From positions 1-5,133 of the forward strand of contig JAJDDU010000550.1 in assembly GCA_029260155.1 (NCBI GenBank): a stretch of DNA of 5,133 nt, read 5' to 3'. Under the pieces are notes generated by a model. It ran no database searches, had not been told where the DNA came from, and was given only the letters and a program-made list of their open reading frames with translations. How positions within the stretch are numbered: the first letter of the stretch is position 1; each line of letters starts with the position of its first letter. Source of the DNA: Phycisphaerae bacterium. Lineage in GTDB: Bacteria; Planctomycetota; Phycisphaerae; UBA1845. A program made the position numbers and the translations under genes. Below, piece by piece: positions 1-5,133 of the stretch.

Positions 1-781
1 CCGCGCCGAGTCCGCGGCCTGTCCATCCGCCCGATGCGATGGCGGCGAGCGATTGAACGATTTGATAATCCGTCTTGCCGGGGTCGTCCCAGATGTCGCG
101 GTAGGAGAAGAGTCTTACCATACGGTACGGCTGGGAGACCACGAAGTAGTACACCGCGCCCGCCACCGGCACGATCCACGCTGCGACTGTGGCCAGCGTA
201 CAGCCGCGGACGAGAATCATGCAGGCCGCCACCGTACCGAGGAGCACAGCGCTTCCGAAATCCTCTTGCACGACGAGGCCGCACACCACGGCGATTGCGA
301 TGATCGGTATGCAGAGGTCAGGCTTTTCCACCGGCCGACGCTTGGACGCCCGAGCGAGAAACGCTGCCAGGAATACGACCAACGCGAACTTGGCCACTTC
401 CGAGGGCTGGAAACGCACAGAGCCCAAGGTAAGCCAGCGCGTCTTGCCGTGACTTGAGTGCCCCAGCGTGTCACTCCAAACCGCGACGAGCAGGCCGATC
501 GCGACGACGAGAATGAGAATGGACGGTTGCAGCAGCGAACCGGGTCGCCAGCGAAGGAATCCAGGCCCGACGCGCGTCCCCACCAGGATAACCAGCAGCC
601 CCACCGCAGCGAACGCGGCTTGGCGAACCAGCGGAGACTTCCACGACAGGTTTTCAAAGACCGACGCCTCAAGCGTCGCGCCGACGGAGCACAGCATCAC
701 GAGCCCCAGAGTCATCAGCGCGGCGGCGATGACAACAATCCCCGTGCCGGTTCCGTCGAGATGTAGGTTTTGCCGGCGCAT
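1..781 (-). CDS. ftsW: FtsW, SEDS-family septal peptidoglycan glycosyltransferase (5' part, cut by window start)
   Basis: FtsW is an integral membrane protein of the divisome that polymerises lipid II into glycan strands together with its class B PBP partner. I translated the minus strand by hand and found 260 uninterrupted codons running off base 1. Seven hydrophobic segments can be seen at about residues 14-35, 52-71, 86-103, 124-143, 155-173, 177-194 and 196-216. They are followed by the start of the large extracellular loop. Family motifs include TRWLTLG and FQPSEVAKF (about 114-132), EDFGSAVLLG (173-182), PYRMVRL (218-224) and YQIVQSLAAIASGG followed by GRGLG (about 239-259). The catalytic Asp of SEDS proteins and the C-terminal signature lie beyond the window. 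About 260 of a usual 380-415 residues are present. The ATG at 781 is preferred because AAGGA lies 8 bases upstream. An in-frame ATG at 790 would add three residues. The closely related RodA is less likely in this cluster. Confidence 0.95.
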   Translation of the reverse strand, partial: MRRQNLHLDGTGTGIVVIAAALMTLGLVMLCSVGATLEASVFENLSWKSPLVRQAAFAAVGLLVILVGTRVGPGFLRWRPGSLLQPSILILVVAIGLLVAVWSDTLGHSSHGKTRWLTLGSVRFQPSEVAKFALVVFLAAFLARASKRRPVEKPDLCIPIIAIAVVCGLVVQEDFGSAVLLGTVAACMILVRGCTLATVAAWIVPVAGAVYYFVVSQPYRMVRLFSYRDIWDDPGKTDYQIVQSLAAIASGGWTGRGLGA

Positions 782-789
782 CGTGGTCA

Positions 790-794
790 TCCTT
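790..794 (-). promoter_or_regulatory. Ribosome binding site deciding the ftsW start
   Basis: AAGGA at 794-790 (minus strand) lies 8 bases from the ATG at 781-779, a normal Shine-Dalgarno distance. Its last base is the A of another in-frame ATG at 790-788, so it cannot serve that codon. This favours the downstream ATG, giving a protein that begins MRRQNLHLDG. Confidence 0.55.
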
Positions 795-807
795 GACTCA
801 CCCGTAC

Positions 808-1956
808 CTAACGCAGCTTGATTGTGGCCAGCGCGAACATCGCAAACACCGCGCCCAGCAGCCAAAAGCGAATGACCGTTTGCGGTTCACCCCATTTTCC
901 GATTTGGAAATGGTGGTGAATCGGTGCGATCAGAAACAGCCGCTTGCCTCCCGTCATTTTGAAATAACCGACCTGTGCGATGACCGAAGCGGCTTCGATC
1001 ACGAACACGCCGCCCACGATTAGCAGCATCAACTCCTGCCTCGTCACGATGGCGATGTAGCCGATCAATCCGCCGAGGGGCAGTGAGCCGGTATCGCCCA
1101 TAAACACCTTGGCGGGATAACAATTGAACCACAGAAACCCGAGGCTCGCCCCCAGCACACATCCCGAAACGACGACCAACTCGCCGCTCGTCGGCACGTG
1201 CGGGATTATCAGCTTGGATGCGAGCTCCGCGTTGCCCGCGATGTAGGCGAGGATCATGAACACCACACCACAGAGCGCCACACAACCGGAGGCCAACCCA
1301 TCCAAGCCGTCGGTCAGGTTCACCGCGTTGCTGGTGCCGGTCACGACGAACACGGTGAGGACCATAAATGCCCCAGTGCCCAGCAAGATCCCCGGCTTGT
1401 AGAACGGCACCATCAGCACACGAAAAGACTGGATGCTGTACCGCTCGCCGTCGGCGCCGATCTCGGCGAAGTTGGACAGGTGTTGACCATGCCTGAAGAT
1501 GAAGTACCCGAGGATGACGCCGAGACCCATTTGAAACAGGAGCTTCTCGTAGCCCTTGAGTCCGTCGCGGGAGTGTGCACTGCGGTCGCCGGTCAGCTTC
1601 ATCCAGTCGTCCATCGCGCCCAACGCGCCCAGCCACACCATGCAGACCAAAGTCATTTGGACGTAGAAGTTGAACGGATCGGCAAACAGCAAGATGCCCA
1701 GTGTAATTGCGGCGAGGATCATCACACCACCCATGGTGGGGACGTTTTTCTTTTCGGCCGTCAACTCGTTGAGCGCGGCGTGATCGAATTCCGGCCTGTC
1801 GCCCAGTTTGAGTCGAGCGAGCGTTCGGATGACGAATGGACCGATCAAGAGCGTCAGCACGAAGCAGAAGAGTGCCGCACACGCCCCGCGGAAGAGCGGA
1901 TTCTCGTAGGCATAATGCTGCCCACCGAGAAGCGATCGAACCAGAAGGTAAAGCAA
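808..1956 (-). CDS. mraY: MraY, phospho-N-acetylmuramoyl-pentapeptide transferase
   Basis: MraY transfers phospho-MurNAc-pentapeptide from UDP to undecaprenyl phosphate at the inner face of the membrane, making lipid I. The 382-residue product is a polytopic membrane protein, slightly longer than the roughly 360 residues of E. coli MraY. Family motifs occur in order: KKNVPTMGG at 69-77, the Mg-binding aspartate pair in AMDDWMK at 114-120 (D116, D117), GTSNAVNLTDGLDGLASG at 207-224, FNCYPAKVFMGDTGSLPLGG at 277-296, and the HHH motif in IAPIHHHF at 343-350. All expected catalytic residues are present. The start codon is TTG, with GGAG 9 bases upstream and an in-frame TGA three codons before it, so no earlier start is possible. 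The resulting N-terminus, MLYLLVRSLL, looks normal for the family. It follows murF by 52 bp and precedes ftsW by about 26 bp. No murD lies between mraY and ftsW. Confidence 0.97.
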   Translation of the reverse strand: MLYLLVRSLLGGQHYAYENPLFRGACAALFCFVLTLLIGPFVIRTLARLKLGDRPEFDHAALNELTAEKKNVPTMGGVMILAAITLGILLFADPFNFYVQMTLVCMVWLGALGAMDDWMKLTGDRSAHSRDGLKGYEKLLFQMGLGVILGYFIFRHGQHLSNFAEIGADGERYSIQSFRVLMVPFYKPGILLGTGAFMVLTVFVVTGTSNAVNLTDGLDGLASGCVALCGVVFMILAYIAGNAELASKLIIPHVPTSGELVVVSGCVLGASLGFLWFNCYPAKVFMGDTGSLPLGGLIGYIAIVTRQELMLLIVGGVFVIEAASVIAQVGYFKMTGGKRLFLIAPIHHHFQIGKWGEPQTVIRFWLLGAVFAMFALATIKLR

Positions 1957-1965
1957 CTTTTCTCA

Positions 1966-1969
1966 CTCC
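1966..1969 (-). promoter_or_regulatory. Ribosome binding site for the TTG start of mraY
   Basis: GGAG at 1969-1966 (minus strand) is followed by 9 bases and then TTG at 1956-1954. The in-frame TGA at 1965-1963 rules out any upstream start in this frame. The next in-frame codons that could start are further inside the conserved N-terminus. Confidence 0.6.
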
Positions 1970-2008
1970 GCTGTTGACGTTCGCGACCATGCTAAGACGC
2001 TCCACCGC

Positions 2009-3382
2009 TCACGCGAACGCCGCACGCACGCTCGTCGCCACTTTGTCGAGGTGCAACCCGCGAGAGCCTTTGATTAGCACCGTGTCGTCGCGGGTCAGCC
2101 AGTTCGGCAGGTCCGCACACGCCGTTTCCGTGTCCGCGTAGAGCAGTGTCGTCACGCGATGGTTTACGGAATGGACGCCGCTGATCACGTCGGGGCCATG
2201 ATCGCCGATGGCGACCATCAACTCGACGCCGGCTTCCGCTATCTCCCGTCCCGCACGCTCGTGCATTGTCGTGGCGTGCTGGCCCAACTCGAGCATCTCG
2301 CCTCCCACGAACACGCGTCGACGCCCGCCGGCGGACTTCAGCACATCGACCGCGGCGCTGACGCTGGTGGGATTGGCATTGTAGCTGTCGTCGATGAGCG
2401 TCAGCCCGCCGAAACGCGATACGTTCAGCCGCATTTCCGGCGACTCAAACGTCGCCAGAGCATCGACGATCATCTCGGGCTCCATGTTCATCCGCCTGCA
2501 CACCGCGAACGCGGCGGCGGCGTTGAGCGCGTTGTGCAGGCCGGGGCAGGGCAGCGAAACTTGGTGCCGACCGTTAATCGTAAAACCCACGCCGTCGATG
2601 TCGCCCACGATTTCGGTCACGCGAACATCGGCGGATGCGTGCCGCCCGAAGGTCACGACGTTTGCGTGACACCTCCGCGAAGTCGATTCAGCGACGCCGA
2701 CCTCGTCTGCGTCGTCGAGGTTCAGCACACCCAATCCCCCTTCGCGGATGCGATCGAACAGCGACAGTTTCTCCAAGGCCACGCCGTTTCGGTCGCGCAG
2801 TCCTTCAAGATGCGCATCGCCGATCGAGGTGACCACTCCGATATCCGGGGTGCTCATGGCTGCGAGGGCGGCCACTTCGCCGGGCGCGTTGGAGCCGATC
2901 TCGACGACCAAGTACTCATCACGCGGCTGTGTCGAGAGAAGAGTCAACGGCACGCCGATCGCGTTGTTGTAGCTTTTTGGTGCGCCACGTCCTGTGAGCT
3001 TGCGCGAGAGGACGTGATCGATCATGGACTTGGTGGTCGTCTTTCCATTGCTGCCGGTCACCGCGATGATGCGTGTTGCGTGGCGTTTTCGATGGAAGGC
3101 CGCCAACCGCCCCAACGCAGTCGTCACGTCCGACACCAGCACGATCGGCCTCTCGTTTGACTCGGGCTTCTGGTCCACGACGGCTGCGACCGCGCCGGCT
3201 TCGAGGGCAGCGTCGACGTACATGTTGCCGTCGAACGCGGGACCGCGAAGGGCGAAGAACAGGTCGCCGCGCCCGCACGTCCTTGAATCCGTAGACACGC
3301 CTGTGGCGGTCTCGTGCGACGAGATTCCGACGGCGCGCCCGCCGACAGCCTTCACAATTTCATTGAGCGGCATGGGTATCAT
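2009..3382 (-). CDS. murF: MurF, UDP-MurNAc-tripeptide--D-Ala-D-Ala ligase
   Basis: MurF is the cytoplasmic ATP-dependent ligase that adds D-alanyl-D-alanine to UDP-MurNAc-tripeptide, completing the pentapeptide precursor. With the ATG at 3382 the product is 457 residues, close to the 452 of E. coli MurF. The N-terminal UDP-substrate domain has TDSRTCGRGDLFFALRG (about 31-47). The central domain has the P-loop TGSNGKTTT at 109-117, NNAIG at 139-143, VVEIGSNAPGEV at 160-171, and VALEKLSLF at about 201-209, whose Lys205 fits the carbamylated-lysine position. LHNALNAAAA follows at 282-291. The C-terminal domain has DDSYNANP at 331-338, GGEMLELG, and KGSRG at 438-442. The DDSYNANP and KGSRG motifs separate MurF from MurC, D and E. 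GGAGGT lies 9 bases before this ATG. The reading frame extends to a GTG at 3403, but that start would add seven unconserved residues. A second ATG at 3373 is also possible. Confidence 0.97.
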   Translation of the reverse strand: MIPMPLNEIVKAVGGRAVGISSHETATGVSTDSRTCGRGDLFFALRGPAFDGNMYVDAALEAGAVAAVVDQKPESNERPIVLVSDVTTALGRLAAFHRKRHATRIIAVTGSNGKTTTKSMIDHVLSRKLTGRGAPKSYNNAIGVPLTLLSTQPRDEYLVVEIGSNAPGEVAALAAMSTPDIGVVTSIGDAHLEGLRDRNGVALEKLSLFDRIREGGLGVLNLDDADEVGVAESTSRRCHANVVTFGRHASADVRVTEIVGDIDGVGFTINGRHQVSLPCPGLHNALNAAAAFAVCRRMNMEPEMIVDALATFESPEMRLNVSRFGGLTLIDDSYNANPTSVSAAVDVLKSAGGRRRVFVGGEMLELGQHATTMHERAGREIAEAGVELMVAIGDHGPDVISGVHSVNHRVTTLLYADTETACADLPNWLTRDDTVLIKGSRGLHLDKVATSVRAAFA

Positions 3383-3399
3383 TAGCCACGGACCTCCAT
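3380..3399 (-). promoter_or_regulatory. murE-murF translational coupling junction (TAATG) with Shine-Dalgarno
   Basis: The murE stop TAA (3384-3382) shares one base with the murF ATG (3382-3380). A strong GGAGGT lies inside the last codons of murE, 9 bases ahead of the ATG. This arrangement is typical of translational coupling, so the two ligases are probably made in matched amounts from one mRNA. Confidence 0.7.
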
Positions 3400-4911
3400 G
3401 CACGCAATCGCCTCGCCCGCGACCTCCACGTCGTCGAAGTGCCGACGTGTGTCACCGATAATCTGATAATCCTCGTGGCCCTTTCCGGCGATCAACACGG
3501 TATCGCCAGGACGAGCAATCCGAACGGCCATCTCGATCGCGCGGGCTCGGTCCGGCTCGACTTCGACCGCGCAATGCCCGTCCGACGAGAAGCCCGCACG
3601 GACGTCTTCGATGATCGAATCTGGATCTTCCCCGCGCGGGTTGTCACTGGTGACGATGGCGACGTCGGCCCGCGAAGCGACCGCGCCCGCCATCCTCGGT
3701 CTCTTGGATCGGTCCCGGTCGCCGCCGCATCCGAACACGCAAATCACGCGCGATTCCGTCACGGACCGCACCGCACTGAGCACGTTGACCAGCGCGTCGT
3801 CCGTGTGGGCGTAGTCGACAAACACGTTGAAATCCACGCCATCGGTGTCCACGCGTTGCAGCCTGCCTGGGATGCGTGCGACCGATTCGAGGCCGCTGCA
3901 AACATCGGCGAGGTCGACGCCGAGGGAAAGCGCAGCCGCCGCGGCGGCGAGCGCGTTGGCGACGTTGTGTCGACCGGGCAGACTCAGTGACACGGGCGCG
4001 TCACCCCACCGACTGCGCAGCACAAAACGACTGCCATCGATGGACGCGGTCCGAATTTCGGCGCCGACGTCGGCGGGCACATCCAGTGCGAAACGCACGA
4101 CCGAGGCCTTGCAGTCGGCGAGCATCTCAGAGCTGCGGTCGTCGTCCGCGTTGACGACCGCCGTCGCGCCGGCGTCCAGCATGTCGAACAGCCGCTTCTT
4201 GGCTTTGACGTACGTCGCGACATCACCGTGGTAGTCGATGTGGTCGCCGGAAAGATTGGTAAACACCGCCGTCGAGAATCGATGCCCGTCGCACCGCACC
4301 TGGGCCAGCGCGTGACTGGAGACTTCCATCACGGCGTGGGTGGCTCCGTGGCGAACCGCCGTGGACAGGCACCCGTAGAGCGCGATCGGCGGGGGCGTGG
4401 TCCAGGGAGCGGTTCGCGTCTCGCCGACAAGATCGTAGCGAATTGTCCCCAGCAACGCTGTCGGATGCCCGGCCGCGCTTAGGATCCCGCGCAGGAGCAT
4501 GCAGGTCGTACTCTTGCCATTGGTGCCGGTCACTCCGATCAGTTGCATGCCGTCATGACGCTGGCCAGGGGCAAACCCGTAGAACGCCGCCGCCAAGCGG
4601 GCCAGCGCGCTGCGCACGTCTCGAACACGGATCGAGCTGACACCGTCGGGCACTTCGACCGGACGCGGGCTGACGATCGCAGCCGCGCCATTGCGCACAG
4701 CTTCGGCTACGTGCGCGCCGCCGTCGTTGAGCTCGCCCGAAATAGCCACGAAGCAACTGCCAGGCTGCACGTCCCGCGAATCATCGGTCACCGCGCTGAC
4801 GTGAACCCGCGCCGGGTCCACCGCTGATCGATCCAAGGGAATGACACCGGCTGCGTCGAGCAAATCCGAGAGAACTGATCCGCAATCGTTTCTTCCACTC
4901 GCTGCGTTCAT
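3382..4911 (-). CDS. murE: MurE, UDP-MurNAc-L-Ala-D-Glu--2,6-diaminopimelate ligase
   Basis: MurE is the cytoplasmic ATP-dependent ligase that adds the third residue of the stem peptide. The 509-residue product compares with 495 in E. coli. The N-terminal domain has DDSRDVQPGSCFVAISG (about 43-59). The central ATPase domain has the P-loop GVTGTNGKST at 126-135 (Lys133), APWTTPPP at 168-175, MEVSSHAL at 195-202, FTNLSGDHIDYHG at 217-229, and AKKRLF at 237-242, with Lys238 at the carbamylated-lysine position. The C-terminal domain has RIPGRLQRV at 346-354, VDYAHTDDAL at 365-374, CGGDRDRSKRP at 395-405, DNPRGEDP at 423-430 and AGKGHEDYQ at 475-483. In this family DNPR marks enzymes that use meso-diaminopimelate instead of lysine. 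The ATG at 4911 is the first start after an in-frame TAG at 4929-4927. A weak GGTGG lies 6 bases upstream. The gene overlaps murF by one base. Confidence 0.97.
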   Translation of the reverse strand: MNAASGRNDCGSVLSDLLDAAGVIPLDRSAVDPARVHVSAVTDDSRDVQPGSCFVAISGELNDGGAHVAEAVRNGAAAIVSPRPVEVPDGVSSIRVRDVRSALARLAAAFYGFAPGQRHDGMQLIGVTGTNGKSTTCMLLRGILSAAGHPTALLGTIRYDLVGETRTAPWTTPPPIALYGCLSTAVRHGATHAVMEVSSHALAQVRCDGHRFSTAVFTNLSGDHIDYHGDVATYVKAKKRLFDMLDAGATAVVNADDDRSSEMLADCKASVVRFALDVPADVGAEIRTASIDGSRFVLRSRWGDAPVSLSLPGRHNVANALAAAAAALSLGVDLADVCSGLESVARIPGRLQRVDTDGVDFNVFVDYAHTDDALVNVLSAVRSVTESRVICVFGCGGDRDRSKRPRMAGAVASRADVAIVTSDNPRGEDPDSIIEDVRAGFSSDGHCAVEVEPDRARAIEMAVRIARPGDTVLIAGKGHEDYQIIGDTRRHFDDVEVAGEAIACMEVRG

Positions 4912-4921
4912 GTTCGTCCAC

Positions 4922-4959
4922 CGATTCTACTCGCGTCCGAGATCCTGTCACGAGAATCG
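4922..4959 (-). repeat. Imperfect inverted repeat just upstream of murE
   Basis: On the plus strand, CGATTC (4922-4927) plus TCG (4931-4933) pairs with CGAGAATCG (4951-4959). This gives a 9-bp stem with a three-base bulge (4928-4930) and a 17-base loop. The stem ends 10 bases before the murE ATG and touches the weak GGTGG ribosome binding site. It could be an RNA hairpin affecting murE translation, an operator, or chance. It has no T-run, so it does not look like an intrinsic terminator. Confidence 0.4.
4924..4951 (-). promoter_or_regulatory. Candidate sigma70-like promoter for murE
   Basis: GTGACA (4951-4946) matches the -35 consensus at five of six bases. TAGAAT (4929-4924) matches the -10 consensus at five of six. 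The spacer is 16 bases. Transcription would begin around 4917, leaving a leader of only about 5-6 bases before the murE ATG, which would bypass the weak ribosome binding site and make the mRNA nearly leaderless. Such hexamer pairs also arise by chance, and promoter rules for this lineage are unknown, so this is only a candidate. Confidence 0.25.
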
Positions 4960-5007
4960 CCGCGTGCATATCCGCAGGTCGCGTTCGTTGTTTCCGCGCG
5001 ATTCATT

Positions 5008-5133
5008 TCACAGGCCCTCCCGTCGCGTCGCCGAGTCCGCCGGGACTTCAAGATACGCCAGCGTTTCCGCCATGATGCGTCCCACCGAAGGGGCAGCGAC
5101 GGTCGTACCGTAGTAGCCGATCTCCGCGTCAGG
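5008..5133 (-). CDS. ftsI: C-terminal end of a class B penicillin-binding protein (FtsI/PBP3 type), cut by window end
   Basis: The last 41 codons of a minus-strand gene enter from the window end and stop at TGA (5010-5008). The peptide reads PDAEIGYYGTTVAAPSVGRI and continues MAETLAYLEVPAD. This matches the end of the transpeptidase domain in FtsI and SpoVD proteins, where a YYGG.VAAPVF..IM...L.YL.VPPD pattern closes the domain. The active-site SxxK, SxN and KTG motifs lie outside the window. The protein ends about 11 residues after VPAD, so there is no C-terminal PASTA domain of the kind SpoVD and PBP2x carry. These enzymes cross-link septal peptidoglycan and pair with FtsW, which fits its place ahead of murE. 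The family call is firm for the fragment length. The exact subtype and gene symbol are inferred from context. Confidence 0.85.
   Translation of the reverse strand, partial: PDAEIGYYGTTVAAPSVGRIMAETLAYLEVPADSATRREGL

Larger units (their letters stand above)
4912..5007. other. 96-bp spacer between the PBP gene and murE
   Basis: This is the largest gap in the window and sits between two genes that are often overlapping or nearly so in other dcw clusters. It carries an imperfect inverted repeat and a sigma70-like hexamer pair, both in its murE-proximal half (see the entries below). The PBP-proximal half shows nothing recognisable. No poly-T tract suggests an intrinsic terminator on the minus strand, so read-through from the PBP gene is expected. 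Confidence 0.6.

Noticed and set aside
217..672. A 151-codon minus-strand open frame in the ftsW region.
   Set aside because: It is a shadow frame of ftsW; the ftsW frame is uninterrupted and carries the SEDS motifs.
1198..1977. A 259-codon plus-strand open frame antisense to mraY.
   Set aside because: It is hydrophilic with many His, Glu and Gln residues, as expected from the reverse complement of hydrophobic membrane codons. No domain is recognisable.
887..2005. A 372-codon open frame on the minus strand overlapping mraY almost entirely.
   Set aside because: It is the alternate frame of mraY in GC-rich DNA. Its translation is arginine-rich with no recognisable domain, while the mraY frame has every family motif.
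1957..2008. A possible terminator or small gene in the murF-mraY gap.
   Set aside because: The 52 bases contain no stem followed by a T-run, and the ATG at 1990 opens only into the shadow frame of mraY.
2159..3160. A 333-codon plus-strand open frame antisense to murF.
   Set aside because: The translation is low-complexity, rich in His, Asp, Arg and Gly, and mirrors murF codons. No family or ribosome binding site supports it.
3382..3403. An extended murF start at the GTG at 3403.
   Set aside because: It would place the strong GGAGGT inside the coding region and add seven unconserved residues. The ATG at 3382 has this site 9 bases upstream.
4781..4969. A 62-codon minus-strand frame starting in the PBP-murE spacer.
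   Set aside because: It mostly overlaps the 5' end of murE in another frame and has no recognisable content or good ribosome binding site.

Overview
The window is an ordinary stretch of a bacterial division and cell wall (dcw) cluster, read entirely from the minus strand. In transcription order (high to low coordinates) it holds the last 41 codons of a class B penicillin-binding protein (FtsI type), murE, murF, mraY, and the first 260 codons of ftsW. Both end genes are cut by the window edges. No RNA genes, mobile elements, CRISPR arrays or long repeats are visible, and no stretch longer than about 100 bases lacks a gene.

The genes form a pathway series. MurE adds the third stem amino acid to UDP-MurNAc-dipeptide. 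Its DNPR motif points to meso-diaminopimelate. MurF adds D-Ala-D-Ala, and MraY moves the finished phospho-MurNAc-pentapeptide onto undecaprenyl phosphate to give lipid I. FtsW (a SEDS glycosyltransferase) and the class B PBP (a transpeptidase) then polymerise and cross-link septal peptidoglycan. Spacing is tight: murE and murF overlap by one base (TAATG), murF-mraY are 52 bp apart and mraY-ftsW about 26 bp. The exception is a 96-bp spacer between the PBP gene and murE, which contains an imperfect inverted repeat and a sigma70-like hexamer pair.

The sequence is GC-rich (roughly 60 percent or a little more by eye), which explains the many long shadow reading frames. Every gene is a recognisable, intact-looking family member. 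murD is absent from its usual place between mraY and ftsW. This gene order and the long MraY variant (382 aa, with a linker reading KLGDRPEFDHAALNEL before the KKNVPTMGG motif) remind me of Planctomycetota and relatives, perhaps Phycisphaerae-like lineages. That placement rests on memory of family sequences and is tentative.

I found no previously undescribed system here. The points worth a second look are the missing murD, the likely TTG start of mraY, and the structured spacer in front of murE.
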